Source: CALRWV02 sp943371965 | GTDB lineage: Bacteria; Bacteroidota; JABWAT01 | DNA: 64,000 nt | Reading direction: 5' to 3' | Assembly: GCA_943371965.1 (NCBI GenBank) | Contig: CALRWV020000003.1 | Coordinates: 248,001-312,000, forward strand | Shown: positions 37,032-45,966 of the stretch, piece by piece | How the letters are laid out: every line of letters starts with the position of its first letter | Numbering within the stretch: the stretch's first letter is position 1 | Notes under the pieces: generated by a model | Databases searched by the model: none | Told to the model about the DNA's origin: nothing | Seen by the model: the letters and a program-made list of their open reading frames with translations, nothing else | Program-made: the position numbers and the translations under genes

Positions 37032-38327
37032 GTGAATCAGACCTACATTTCAGACCTAAAAAACCATGTCGGTGAATCAGTTACCTTAAAAGGATGGTTG
37101 TACAATAGCCGAAGCAGTGGGAAAGTTCAGTTTTTAATCATGCGTGATGGAACCGGACTTTGTCAGTGTATCGTATTTATTAAAAACGTCCAACCCGAAG
37201 AATTTGAAGCATCCAAAACTTTAACTCAGGAAAGCAGTTTTATTGTAACCGGAACTGTAAAAAAAGAAGAACGCGCAGTCGGTGGCTATGAATTGGATGT
37301 TACAAAAGTTGAAGTAGTAAGTATTGCTAAAGAATATCCAATCACACCAAAAGAACACGGCGTTGAATTTCTTGCTGATTTGCGTCATTTGTGGGTTCGA
37401 TCCAACCGTCAGTGGGCAATTTTAAGAATCCGTCATGAAATCATTAAAACAGTCAGAAACTTTTTTGATGACAGGGGATTTACACTTTTCGATGCCCCTA
37501 TTTTTACTCCAAATGCATGTGAAGGAACATCAACTTTATTCGAAACACCTTACTTTGATGAAGGTTCTGCCTACCTAACACAATCAGGACAGCTATATGG
37601 TGAAGCTGGTGCTTTGGCTCTTGGAAAAGCTTATGTTTTCGGTCCAACTTTCCGTGCAGAAAAATCCAAAACACGTCGCCACTTGACAGAATTCTGGATG
37701 GTAGAACCTGAAATGGCGTTTTATGATCTGAAAATGAACATGGATTTGATGGAAGAATTTGTTGAACATATTGTTCAGACTGTTTTGAAAAACAGAAGAA
37801 CTGAACTTGAAATACTTGAACGTGATATAACAAAACTCGAAAATATCAAACGTCCATTTCCAAGAATTTCCTATGATGAAGGTGTGAAAATTATTCACGG
37901 AAAAGGTTTGCAGTTTGAATATGGAAATGACCTTGGCGCACCCGATGAAGCAGCTATTTCAGAAGATTTTGACCGACCGGTAATGGTTCACACCTGGCCG
38001 AAAGAAGTAAAAGCTTTCTACATGAAAGAAGACGAAAATGACCACACCAAAGCAAAGGGAGTTGATATGTTGGCTCCTGAAGGTTATGGAGAAATCATAG
38101 GTGGCGCACAGCGTGAAGACGATTATGAAACCCTCCTCAGAAAAATAAAAGAACACAATCTGCCTGTTGAACAGTTTGAATGGTATCTTGATTTAAGAAG
38201 ATACGGTTCAGTTCCGCATTCCGGTTTTGGTATGGGAATTGAAAGAACTGTTTCCTGGATTTGCGGACTTCACCACGTTCGCGAAACAATTCCATTCCCA
38301 CGTTTAATGGGACGCCTAACACCTTAA
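37032..38327 (+). CDS. asnS: Asparagine--tRNA ligase
   Basis: Charges tRNA-Asn; class IIb synthetase of 431 aa. The N-terminal OB-fold anticodon domain (about 1-100, VTLKGWLYNSRSSGKVQFLIMR) precedes the catalytic core. Motif 2 is TFRAEKSKTRRHLTEFWM and motif 3 is GFGMGIERTVSWICG. The HLTEFWMVEPEMAF context marks AsnRS, not AspRS. GTG 37032 is chosen because AGGAG (37019-37023) lies eight bases before it. The frame is open upstream to 36996, but that part overlaps the promoter. A 7-codon frame (37012-37035) overlaps the start and is probably chance. Confidence 0.93.
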   Translation: MNQTYISDLKNHVGESVTLKGWLYNSRSSGKVQFLIMRDGTGLCQCIVFIKNVQPEEFEASKTLTQESSFIVTGTVKKEERAVGGYELDVTKVEVVSIAKEYPITPKEHGVEFLADLRHLWVRSNRQWAILRIRHEIIKTVRNFFDDRGFTLFDAPIFTPNACEGTSTLFETPYFDEGSAYLTQSGQLYGEAGALALGKAYVFGPTFRAEKSKTRRHLTEFWMVEPEMAFYDLKMNMDLMEEFVEHIVQTVLKNRRTELEILERDITKLENIKRPFPRISYDEGVKIIHGKGLQFEYGNDLGAPDEAAISEDFDRPVMVHTWPKEVKAFYMKEDENDHTKAKGVDMLAPEGYGEIIGGAQREDDYETLLRKIKEHNLPVEQFEWYLDLRRYGSVPHSGFGMGIERTVSWICGLHHVRETIPFPRLMGRLTP

Positions 38328-38452
38328 AAGATGCGTCAGTCTTTTAATAGTAAGTTAATTCAGTTCAATTGAATGTCATTAGAGAATTTCAGACCTTTAA
38401 CACTGTTGACATTTCAACACTAAAAATTAAAAAATCCAAGGAGCATCAGAAA

Positions 38453-40297
38453 ATGGATTATCCTTCATATGATTACGTGAAAAATCAAAAACTTATAAAA
38501 TGGGTTGCTGAGACTGCCCAATTAACAAAACCAGATAAAATTTACTGGTGTGATGGTTCAGAAGAAGAATACAATCACCTCTGCGCCCAGCTTGTTGAAG
38601 CTGGAACCTTTAAAAAATTGAATGAACAGAAACGCCCGAATTCCTACCTTGCCTTATCCGATCCTACTGATGTTGCCCGTGTGGAAGACAGAACATTTAT
38701 CTGCAGTTTAAGAAAACAAGATGCCGGTCCAACCAACAATTGGATGGAACCTAAACAGATGAAAGAAAAACTGAATGGATTGTTTGAAGGTTGCATGAAG
38801 GGAAGAACGATGTATGTCATTCCTTTCAGTATGGGGCCGTTAGGTTCAGATATTGCTCACATTGGTGTTGAATTAAGTGATTCAGCTTATGTTGCTGTCA
38901 ACATGAGAATTATGACCAGAATGGGAAAAGCTGTTCTTGATGTGTTGGGCGAAAATGATTTTGTTCATTGCCTTCACTCAGTTGGAGCACCACTTGCAGC
39001 AGGTCAGAAAGATGTTTCTTGGCCTTGCAACAAAGAAACAAAATACATTGTTCATTTTCCTGAAGAACAATCGATTATGTCTTACGGATCAGGTTATGGT
39101 GGAAATGCTTTGTTGGGTAAAAAATGTTTTGCTCTTAGAATTGCTTCAACTATGGCACGTGATCAGGGTTGGTTGGCAGAACACATGCTTATTTTGGGAA
39201 TTGAAAATCCTCAAGGTGAAAAATCTTATGTTGCAGCCGCTTTCCCAAGTGCTTGCGGTAAAACCAATTTTGCCATGATTATTCCTCCAAAAGCATTTGA
39301 TGGCTGGAAAATTACAACTGTTGGTGATGATATTGCCTGGATTAAACCGGGAGCTGATGGTAGATTGTATGCAATAAATCCTGAAGCAGGATATTTTGGT
39401 GTTGCACCAGGTACCAATTATGATACCAATCCAAATGCGATGGCTTCTTTGGCAAAAAATACAATTTTCACCAACGTGGCATTAACTGAAGATGGTGATG
39501 TTTGGTGGGAAGGAATGAGTAAACCAATTCCTGAAAGACTGACTGACTGGCAGGGAAAACCATGGACTCCAACTTCCGGAACCAAAGCTGCACATCCAAA
39601 TGCACGTTTTACAGCTCCGGCAAAACAATGTCCTTCAATTGATGCTGATTGGGAAAATCCAAAAGGCGTTCCAATTGGAGCATTTATTTTTGGTGGAAGA
39701 AGAAGTACAACTGTTCCTCTGGTTTATCAGTCATTCAACTGGAATTTTGGTGTGTACATGGCTGCAACCATGGGTTCTGAAATGACAGCAGCAGCGGCTG
39801 GAAAAATCGGTGAAGTTCGCCGTGACCCGTTTGCAATGCTTCCTTTCTGCGGTTATCACATGGCTGATTATTTCAATCACTGGTTGAATATCGGCCGTTC
39901 CATTCCAAATCCTCCACGGATTTTTGGAGTAAACTGGTTCAGAACAGATGAAAATGGAAAATTTGTTTGGCCTGGATTTGGCGAAAATATGCGTGTTCTT
40001 AAATGGATTTTTGACCGTATTCATGGAAATGGATATGCAATTGAAAGTCCATTGGGATGGATGCCGAGATACGAAGATATCAACTGGGAAGGAATTGATT
40101 TTCCAAAAGATAAATTCGAACATTTGATGTCAATTGATAGAGAAGAATGGAAGACTGAAATTGGAATGCATGAAGAGTTGTTTATCAAAATATATGATAA
40201 ACTTCCAAAAGAATTTATTCAATTGCGACTTCTGATCTTGTCTGCACTGTGGCGTTCTCCTGAAAAATGGGGATTGACACACGAAAGAGAAAACTGA
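38453..40297 (+). CDS. pckG: Phosphoenolpyruvate carboxykinase (GTP)
   Basis: Converts oxaloacetate plus GTP to PEP, CO2 and GDP at the entry to gluconeogenesis. It has 614 aa, typical of the GTP class. The P-loop is FPSACGKTN (PEPCK-specific kinase-1a), and the metal-binding kinase-2 region is VGDDIAW. R-loop/substrate residues lie in VEDRTFICS and SYGSGYGGNALLGKKC, the last carrying the reactive-cysteine loop. AAGGAG at 38438-38443 supports ATG 38453 over the open frame from 38369. A strong terminator follows, so it is monocistronic. Confidence 0.95.
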   Translation: MDYPSYDYVKNQKLIKWVAETAQLTKPDKIYWCDGSEEEYNHLCAQLVEAGTFKKLNEQKRPNSYLALSDPTDVARVEDRTFICSLRKQDAGPTNNWMEPKQMKEKLNGLFEGCMKGRTMYVIPFSMGPLGSDIAHIGVELSDSAYVAVNMRIMTRMGKAVLDVLGENDFVHCLHSVGAPLAAGQKDVSWPCNKETKYIVHFPEEQSIMSYGSGYGGNALLGKKCFALRIASTMARDQGWLAEHMLILGIENPQGEKSYVAAAFPSACGKTNFAMIIPPKAFDGWKITTVGDDIAWIKPGADGRLYAINPEAGYFGVAPGTNYDTNPNAMASLAKNTIFTNVALTEDGDVWWEGMSKPIPERLTDWQGKPWTPTSGTKAAHPNARFTAPAKQCPSIDADWENPKGVPIGAFIFGGRRSTTVPLVYQSFNWNFGVYMAATMGSEMTAAAAGKIGEVRRDPFAMLPFCGYHMADYFNHWLNIGRSIPNPPRIFGVNWFRTDENGKFVWPGFGENMRVLKWIFDRIHGNGYAIESPLGWMPRYEDINWEGIDFPKDKFEHLMSIDREEWKTEIGMHEELFIKIYDKLPKEFIQLRLLILSALWRSPEKWGLTHEREN

Positions 40298-40327
40298 TCA
40301 TTTTCTTTTGATTCTGAGGTATTAGAA

Positions 40328-40356
40328 AGCCCCGTCATTGCGACGGGGCTTTTTTT
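40328..40356 (+). terminator. Rho-independent terminator of pckG
   Basis: AGCCCCGTC (40328-40336) and GACGGGGCT (40342-40350) form a GC-rich 9-bp stem with a 5-base loop, then seven T. Confidence 0.95.
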
Positions 40357-40512
40357 ATTGTTTTGAATTCTGAAAAAAATATTCTCTTTTAATATCAAAT
40401 ATCATTCTTTAATTACATTTGAATAATTTTAGGATTTCAGAATGAAATCCTAAAATTTAAATTTTATTATTATTTTAATTAACTGTTAATCAGTTTTGAG
40501 TTTATCAATAAA

Positions 40513-40545
40513 TTGCAAACTCTACTGACATTTATATTAAATTTC
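40513..40545 (+). promoter_or_regulatory. Possible promoter of the Imm11-like gene
   Basis: TTG (40513-40515), a 22-base spacer and TAAATTTC (40538-40545, one mismatch to TAnnTTTG). It would leave a leader of about 30 bases. The surrounding 40360-40580 stretch is strongly AT-rich and holds nothing else I can name. Confidence 0.4.
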
Positions 40546-40579
40546 ATTTTAATTGTTTATTACAGAAAGACATCAAATA

Positions 40580-41173
40580 ATGAATGATTATTTTTTCCTG
40601 TCAAATAATATAAAACCTAAAACTGCTATTGCTTTTAGCGAGACACGAACTCGATTGGCTTATGAAATAATTCCTGAGTTAATTGGGAAAACAGAAATAC
40701 CATTTGAACTATCATTGAAAAAAGTAAAAAAAGTTCGTGGTCAATGGCAAGAAATCAGTGATTTATCAGGATTAAAGTATCTTTGGTTGGATTATCAACC
40801 TAACGATCTAGCATGGAACTTGTTTTCTGATAAAATGAAGAATATAATTGAAAAAAACTTATCAGGAAAAGAAGGCATTGTTTGGATGTCTGTTAAAATA
40901 AAATCGGAAGTTGAAAATAAGACATATTATATTCCACGTTTTCAAAAAATGCTGGATGTTCTTGATGAACAAAAAACTTTGTTTGTTAAAGGGACAAACC
41001 ACATAATAAAACCTGTGTTTTCGCTTTCTAAAGTATTAAACTATAACTTATTTCATGAACCACAAGATCATTGGGAAATCCCATCCGGACTTTATGTAAA
41101 CAAATCAATTAAAAATGCAATACAAAAGGAAAAACTTACTGGAGTGGGTTTTGAAAATACGACAGTAGAGTAA
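40580..41173 (+). CDS. Imm11/DUF1629-like protein (orphan immunity protein?)
   Basis: A 197-aa soluble protein. Its end (PSGLYVNKSIKNAIQKEKLTGVGFE) resembles the closing segment of the Imm11/DUF1629 family, whose members neutralise polymorphic toxins. The middle has alternating strands and a Trp/Asp-rich patch (KYLWLDYQPNDLAWNLFSD). ATG 40580 is chosen over an alternative start at 40553. No toxin gene adjoins it, so it may be an orphan immunity gene or a sensor protein. Assignment is by family resemblance only; base composition is more AT-rich than its neighbours. Confidence 0.5.
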   Translation: MNDYFFLSNNIKPKTAIAFSETRTRLAYEIIPELIGKTEIPFELSLKKVKKVRGQWQEISDLSGLKYLWLDYQPNDLAWNLFSDKMKNIIEKNLSGKEGIVWMSVKIKSEVENKTYYIPRFQKMLDVLDEQKTLFVKGTNHIIKPVFSLSKVLNYNLFHEPQDHWEIPSGLYVNKSIKNAIQKEKLTGVGFENTTVE

Positions 41174-41238
41174 ATTTTTAGCCATTCAATTTAATCCTTT
41201 TCCCATTTTCCTTCCTCGCTTTCTGTCTTCTTCGAACC

Positions 41239-41246
41239 TAAATTTG
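41239..41246 (+). promoter_or_regulatory. Predicted -7 element (TAAATTTG) of the EF-hand membrane protein gene
   Basis: A perfect TAnnTTTG 21 bases before ATG 41268, with GAGG serving as ribosome site. No clear -33 is seen. Confidence 0.45.
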
Positions 41247-41267
41247 TGAAAATTTAAAGAGGGCAGA

Positions 41268-43439
41268 ATGAAGGCGAATTTTTTATACGGAACCGAAAAT
41301 ACCCACAAATGGAAATTCTTCAGATCGGGCGGATTTGATCAGGTTAGAATTGAGACCACGGAAGATATGCGGTCACTGGAACAGTTGGATCAGAAACTGT
41401 GGGCGGTTTTAAGCTGTCCTACAAGCAATGTTCATTTCGATAAAAAGACGCTTGAAATCATCGATCATGATCATGATGGTCACATTAGGGTTCCCGAAAT
41501 TATTGATGCGGTAAAATGGATTTCAGCGCTTTTGAATAATCCTTCCGAAATCATCAAATCTTCTGATAAACTTTCGCTTTCTTCAATCAACACCTCAACC
41601 GAATTGGGAAAACAGATTCATGAATCCGCAAAAAAAATTCTGATTAATCTCGGAAAAGGTGGCAGTCCAGAAATCTCTGCAGCAGATACCTCAGACATAA
41701 AACTGATTTTCGCAAACACCAAATTCAACGGAGATGGAATCATTTCTGAAGAAACCGCAGATGATGCTGAACTTAAAAAAGTAATCGGGGAAATAATTTT
41801 TTGCCTGAGTTCAGTAGAGGACAGAAACGGAAAACCCGGTATCACACATGAAAAAATTGATGCCTTCTTTTCTGACTGCAGGTCTTATGAATCATGGATA
41901 AAACTTTCTGAAACCAACCGGGAATCCATTCTTCCTTTTGGAGATTCAACTTCCGACAAGTACGAACTGTTCCAAACTGTTCAATCGAAAATTGATGATT
42001 ATTTTACGCGGTGCAGTCTGGCAGCTTTCGATGAAAAAGCAGAAGAATCACTGAATTCAACCAACACTGAATTTGAAGATATTTCCGGTTATGAACTGAC
42101 AAATTCCACCGAGGGAATTTCCTATTTGCCGCTTTCCAGAATTGCTGCCGATAAACCGCTAGATCTGCAAAATGGATTGAATCCGGCATGGAAAGAGCAT
42201 ATTTCAACATTCAATTCTGAAATTATTTCGCCTGTTTTCGGAAACAAAAATAGTCTAACAAACAGTGAATGGATTCAGATCAAAATGAAGTTTTCCGGTT
42301 TCAGGCATTGGCAATATGAAAAATCCGGAATTGCCGTTGAACCATTGGGAATTGACCGGATCAGACAGCTCACATCAGGAAATGCTGAAACTGAACTGAA
42401 AAAACTGGTTGATCAGGATCTTGAACTTCAGTTGGAATCAAACACAGTTGAACAGGTTGATAAGCTGCTTCGTTACAACCGTGATTTGTATATTCTCCTC
42501 AATAATTTTGTTTCCCTTAGCAATTTTTACACAAGAAAAGACAAATCTATTTTCCAGACGGGTGAGCTTTATCTGGATGGACGCTGCTGTGAATTGTGCA
42601 TCACGGTTGATGATATGGTAAAGCACGGTGCATTGGCAAATCTGAGCGGAATTTATCTGGTTTACTGCAACCTGACACGCAACAAAGGCGCTGAAAAAAT
42701 GCTGATTGCCGCTGCCATAACCAATGGTGATACCGACAATATCATGGTTGGTAGAAACGGTATTTTTTATGACCGTGATGGACGCGATTGGGAAGCAACG
42801 GTTGTAAAAGTGATTGAACATTCCATCAGTATCCGTCAGGCATTTTGGGAACCTTACAAACGGGTTGCAAGAATGATTTCGAACCAGATTGAAAAATGGG
42901 CTGCTTCCAAAGACAAGGATATTCAGGCGAAATCTGAAGGTGGCGTTTCGGATGTTTCTGCAAAAATACAGACACCGGTTCCTGCAGTTCAGCCACCTGC
43001 TTTTGATGTTGGAAAATTTGCCGGAATTTTTGCCGCGATCGGTTTGGCAATTGGTGCAATCGGTGGGGCATTAGCAGCTATTTTAACCGGATTTCTTTCT
43101 TTGGTTTGGTGGCAAATGCCGATGGCCCTGTTCGGTTTGATGCTGGTGATTTCAGGACCTTCCATGCTGTTGGCGTGGTTTAAATTGCGCCTGAGAAATT
43201 TGGGACCACTTTTGGATTCCAATGGATGGGCGGTGAATACACGTGCAAAAATCAATATAGTATTCGGCGCAACCCTAACACATTTGGCTGCTTTACCTGA
43301 AAATTCTGAACGGTCACTTCATGATCCGTTTGCAGAAAAGAAAAGACCGTGGAAATTTTACTGGTTTCTGATTATTGTGATTGCAGTTTCAATCTGGTTG
43401 TGGTACCACGGATATTTTGAGAAGTGGTTTGGGGTGTGA
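41268..43439 (+). CDS. EF-hand-containing membrane protein, unknown function
   Basis: A 723-aa protein. One canonical EF-hand loop, DHDHDGHIRVPE, lies at about residues 66-77. A second looser acidic/Asn loop (NTKFNGDGIISEE) lies at about 150. The long middle part is acidic and mostly helical, without a recognised enzyme motif. A Pro-rich linker (QTPVPAVQPPAFD) leads to two or three helices at about 585-650 (GIFAAIGLAIGAIGGALAAI, MALFGLMLVISGPSMLLAW), and another helix closes the protein. Most of it would lie on one side of the membrane with a C-terminal anchor. A calcium-responsive role is inference. Confidence 0.75.
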   Translation: MKANFLYGTENTHKWKFFRSGGFDQVRIETTEDMRSLEQLDQKLWAVLSCPTSNVHFDKKTLEIIDHDHDGHIRVPEIIDAVKWISALLNNPSEIIKSSDKLSLSSINTSTELGKQIHESAKKILINLGKGGSPEISAADTSDIKLIFANTKFNGDGIISEETADDAELKKVIGEIIFCLSSVEDRNGKPGITHEKIDAFFSDCRSYESWIKLSETNRESILPFGDSTSDKYELFQTVQSKIDDYFTRCSLAAFDEKAEESLNSTNTEFEDISGYELTNSTEGISYLPLSRIAADKPLDLQNGLNPAWKEHISTFNSEIISPVFGNKNSLTNSEWIQIKMKFSGFRHWQYEKSGIAVEPLGIDRIRQLTSGNAETELKKLVDQDLELQLESNTVEQVDKLLRYNRDLYILLNNFVSLSNFYTRKDKSIFQTGELYLDGRCCELCITVDDMVKHGALANLSGIYLVYCNLTRNKGAEKMLIAAAITNGDTDNIMVGRNGIFYDRDGRDWEATVVKVIEHSISIRQAFWEPYKRVARMISNQIEKWAASKDKDIQAKSEGGVSDVSAKIQTPVPAVQPPAFDVGKFAGIFAAIGLAIGAIGGALAAILTGFLSLVWWQMPMALFGLMLVISGPSMLLAWFKLRLRNLGPLLDSNGWAVNTRAKINIVFGATLTHLAALPENSERSLHDPFAEKKRPWKFYWFLIIVIAVSIWLWYHGYFEKWFGV

Positions 43440-43527
43440 AGGGGGATGAGTCTTGTAAAAAAAAATTAACTAGATTAAAATTAGAGTATTTTATTCTTAA
43501 TGTTATGTTTATAAAAAATAATAAAAA

Positions 43528-43770
43528 TCAATCATCAGTTAATTTACTTATTAAGTAGCCTAGTAAAATAATTGCTCCAATTGTTAAAGCAGTTTTTACG
43601 AAACTCTCACTGTTTTTTCCATTAACGTAATCATCATATTGCGCTTGACTAATTGATCCTTTTTTGAAGAGTAATTTCATGTATTCATCTACTTCGGGTT
43701 TTGTGGAATGACCTGATTTTATTTTCTCCGAGAGTCTATATATTGTATCCATTTCGGAATTATTTGTCAT
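43528..43770 (-). CDS. Small protein with C-terminal membrane helix, unknown (cluster gene 5)
   Basis: An 80-aa protein. It has a charged helical N-terminal part (MDTIYRLSEKIKSG...KPEVDEYMKLLFKKG) with a QYDDYVNG turn. One helix follows at about 58-76 (VKTALTIGAIILLGYLISKL). GGAG lies eight bases before the ATG. It overlaps the preceding cluster gene by 11 bases, so it is co-transcribed. I do not recognise a family. Confidence 0.6.
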   Translation of the reverse strand: MTNNSEMDTIYRLSEKIKSGHSTKPEVDEYMKLLFKKGSISQAQYDDYVNGKNSESFVKTALTIGAIILLGYLISKLTDD

Positions 43771-44035
43771 TTCTTTTCTCCTTTAATAGGGAATATAAAT
43801 CAGGTAAATGTTTTAATACTTGATTTGTAAAACTATCAATAATTTGTTGTTGTACTTCATCTTTCCCTTTTAATTTTTCAATTTCTACATTTAAATCTCC
43901 AATTCTTTTAATAAAGTCTTCTTTGCTATCTCGAATTTTATCGGAAAGATTATGTTTAGTAATTAAAAACGAAGTCACTCCGGTTAATATTAAACCAAAT
44001 AAATAAAAAATTATATTTATTGTTTTCTCGTCCAT
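43760..44035 (-). CDS. Small membrane-anchored coiled-coil protein, unknown (cluster gene 4)
   Basis: A 91-aa protein. The N-terminal helix (about 7-25, IIFYLFGLILTGVTSFLIT) is followed by a charged heptad-like stretch (about 30-65, DKIRDSKEDFIKRIGDLNVEIEKL split by Lys/Glu). AAGGT precedes the ATG. It overlaps the next gene by 11 bases. The layout resembles small holin- or spanin-like proteins, but no phage genes are near, so this is only a resemblance. Confidence 0.6.
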   Translation of the reverse strand: MDEKTINIIFYLFGLILTGVTSFLITKHNLSDKIRDSKEDFIKRIGDLNVEIEKLKGKDEVQQQIIDSFTNQVLKHLPDLYSLLKEKRNDK

Positions 44036-44160
44036 ATTTTTACCTTGTTAGATTAAAATTAATTAGCGAGGCACAAATTAATTCTTCTCAAATTATTAAA
44101 AGAAAACTTTAAAGTTGCCCAATTAATTACATCATTTACAAATTTCAAGTTAGACTTTTT

Positions 44161-44652
44161 TCAATAGTGATCTTGTAAGAAATGATTGCATTGACTACAT
44201 ATCATTGAATTGCCAAGTGGAATGAATTTCCTACAATTGCAATCAAAATTTTTTGGTGCAACGTGATGACATGGTCCATAAATTGGGTTGGGTAGTGGAT
44301 AATCGTTAGTTCCTTCCATAGTATGAGTAAATTGTTTTCCATCATAAGTTGCAATCCAGGATTTCTCATCCCATGTTAAATAGTGAATTGTTTTACTCTT
44401 ATGTGTAGAATTCCAGTCAGCACTCCCATTTTTTTCAGGAGCATGTATGAATTCATTTCCAATTCTTTTGCAAGACCATTTTGTTCTGTTTCCGCTTATG
44501 TAATCCAATTGATCGCTTGTCCAAGAATGCCCCCAATCTGCATCATCACCGATTGAGTTTGCAAATTTGAAATAATCTCCCTCAATAATTGCCCTGATTT
44601 TAGCGCCATACCAACCCAAAAAATCAATTGCTATGCTTGTTCTAATTGGCAT
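44161..44652 (-). CDS. Protein of unknown function with Cys/His-rich C-terminus (cluster gene 3)
   Basis: A 163-aa soluble protein. The C-terminal 40 residues hold a probable zinc site: CHH...CNCRKF then CSQCNHF. The body is rich in Trp and aromatics (DADWGHSWTS, YLTWDEKSWIATYDGKQF). ATG 44652 has GGGAG eight bases before it and is preferred to ATG 44667. It is the largest gene of the AT-rich five-gene cluster and is separated by 125 bases from gene 4. Function is not recognised. Confidence 0.6.
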   Translation of the reverse strand: MPIRTSIAIDFLGWYGAKIRAIIEGDYFKFANSIGDDADWGHSWTSDQLDYISGNRTKWSCKRIGNEFIHAPEKNGSADWNSTHKSKTIHYLTWDEKSWIATYDGKQFTHTMEGTNDYPLPNPIYGPCHHVAPKNFDCNCRKFIPLGNSMICSQCNHFLQDHY

Positions 44653-44676
44653 TTTTTCTTCTCCCATTTTAATTTA

Positions 44677-44991
44677 TTATTGATTATTTCTATCAATTTT
44701 TATTCCATTAGTTACAATGTCTGTTTTTGTATTTATCATTTGTTCAATTAAAGTAGGCGCTGTTAAACCTAAATAAAAAGATAGTAATCTTGTCATTTGT
44801 ATTGAAGAATCTGAAATAAGAAAAACAATCATAAAACCTAAAAATGGTCTTACAATATACGGTACCCAATAATAAATATTTTTGAAATCTGGTCTTAACT
44901 CAGGTTTCATATCAATAATAGAAATTAAGGGCAATACATTATAAACTAAACCGCCCAGAGAACCAATTAATAGAGTTTCAGTTAAAGTCAT
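44677..44991 (-). CDS. Small multi-pass membrane protein, unknown (cluster gene 2)
   Basis: A 104-aa protein with about three hydrophobic stretches: TLLIGSLGGLVYNVLPLISI at about 4-24, YYWVPYIVRPFLGFMIVFLI at about 40-60, and LLSFYLGLTAPTLIEQM at about 69-85. The ATG at 44991 follows GAGG, which overlaps the stop of gene 1, so the two are tightly coupled. No family is recognised. Confidence 0.6.
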   Translation of the reverse strand: MTLTETLLIGSLGGLVYNVLPLISIIDMKPELRPDFKNIYYWVPYIVRPFLGFMIVFLISDSSIQMTRLLSFYLGLTAPTLIEQMINTKTDIVTNGIKIDRNNQ

Positions 44992-44999
44992 TATTTGCC

Positions 45000-45290
45000 T
45001 CAATCTTTCGTTTTTATAGATGAAATTTTTACTTGACCAGAAATTGAACCTTTTATTAAATCAGCTGGGGAAGCATTTTGTCTGAAATTATTCCTTGTAG
45101 TATAGAGGGCTTCCCCAGTTTCGGCTGGTATTGATGATTTAATTACTTCAGTACCATTTTTGGCAATTATTGATGAGACTATTTCTTCATTAGTATTTAA
45201 TTCTTTTGCAATTCCCCTAATTGTTCTCCAAATATATTTATTATTTTCCATTGCATTTTTTACTAGTCCCCAATTAATTTCATGACTCAT
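45000..45290 (-). CDS. Winged-helix-like small protein (cluster gene 1)
   Basis: A 96-aa protein, first of five cluster genes. The segment YIWRTIRGIAKELNTNEEIV then LYTTRNNF has the shape of a winged-helix domain (helix-turn-helix around WRTIRGIAKEL, wing near IPAETGEALYTT). Similar domains occur as modules in bacterial signalling or conflict proteins; that is from memory of the pattern and not checked. ATG 45290 has GAGGT before it (ATG 45302 is an alternative). It could be the regulator or sensor of the cluster (inference). Confidence 0.55.
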   Translation of the reverse strand: MSHEINWGLVKNAMENNKYIWRTIRGIAKELNTNEEIVSSIIAKNGTEVIKSSIPAETGEALYTTRNNFRQNASPADLIKGSISGQVKISSIKTKD

Positions 45291-45488
45291 ATTAAACCTC
45301 ATTATTTCTTTTATTTAATTTAATAATATTGACATCCCAAATGATTTGTAAATTTTAGTATTTAAAATATTCCGAATCCGGTACCAAGTTAACAAACCAA
45401 TTGCACATTCCAAATTAGAAACTTAATATCGATAATTAAATGGCTAATTTCGCCAAATCAATCACATCAAAAAGAAACTACTAAGCCC

Positions 45489-45938
45489 TTACCCCAAATA
45501 CTCCTTAACAATCCCTTCACCACGTCTAACTTGTTCCATCACTTTTGCGCTGATTTTCCGGTTGTCTTTTCTAATCAGTTCAACAAGACGAACAATCCGT
45601 TTTGCTTCTGAATCGTTGTCGTATTTTGCACTCCAAACCACCATCTCAAAAATCATCGGAATCAGATCCAGTCCTTTTTCAGTCAACGAATAAATATCTT
45701 TTCTACCATCAGATTCATGCACATCACGCTGGAGAATTCCTTCTGCAATTAGGTTCTCCAGACGAGCAGCAAGAATATTGGTGGCAAATCCTTCTTCCGA
45801 TTTCAGAAATTCACCGTAAGTCCGTTTTCCGCGGAAAATAATATCCCGTAAAATCAGCAGTGACCATTTATCACCAAAAGCTTCAAGTCCAAAATTCACC
45901 GGACAATGGGAACGGAGTTGTTTCTTTTCTTTTTTCAT
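45489..45938 (-). CDS. HxlR-family transcriptional regulator
   Basis: A 149-aa winged-helix regulator. The HxlR hallmark C-P-V (HCPVNFGLEAFGDKWSLLILRDI) is at about residues 11-34. LAARLENLIAEGIL is the recognition-helix region, followed by the wing (DIYSLTEKGLDLIP). The Cys in the HCPV motif is the redox-sensing position in some relatives. It is divergent from two SRPBCC genes, and two matching palindromes lie in the 120-base gap. That makes repression of the SRPBCC genes, and perhaps itself, likely (inference). The C-terminus is longer than in minimal HxlR proteins. Confidence 0.9.
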   Translation of the reverse strand: MKKEKKQLRSHCPVNFGLEAFGDKWSLLILRDIIFRGKRTYGEFLKSEEGFATNILAARLENLIAEGILQRDVHESDGRKDIYSLTEKGLDLIPMIFEMVVWSAKYDNDSEAKRIVRLVELIRKDNRKISAKVMEQVRRGEGIVKEYLG

Positions 45939-45966
45939 AAGATCATTTTGGGCTAGTTTAATTATT

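Noticed and set aside
37012..37035. Seven-codon leader frame overlapping the asnS start
   Set aside because: It has no run of Asn codons and no attenuator pair; its bases mostly form the AGGAG site of asnS.
38324..38347. Hairpin TTAAAAGA/TCTTTTAA after asnS
   Set aside because: Eight A/T-rich pairs without a T-run; too weak to call a terminator.
43760..44035. Holin or phage lysis gene
   Set aside because: Only the small size and single helix agree; no endolysin or phage structural gene is in the window.
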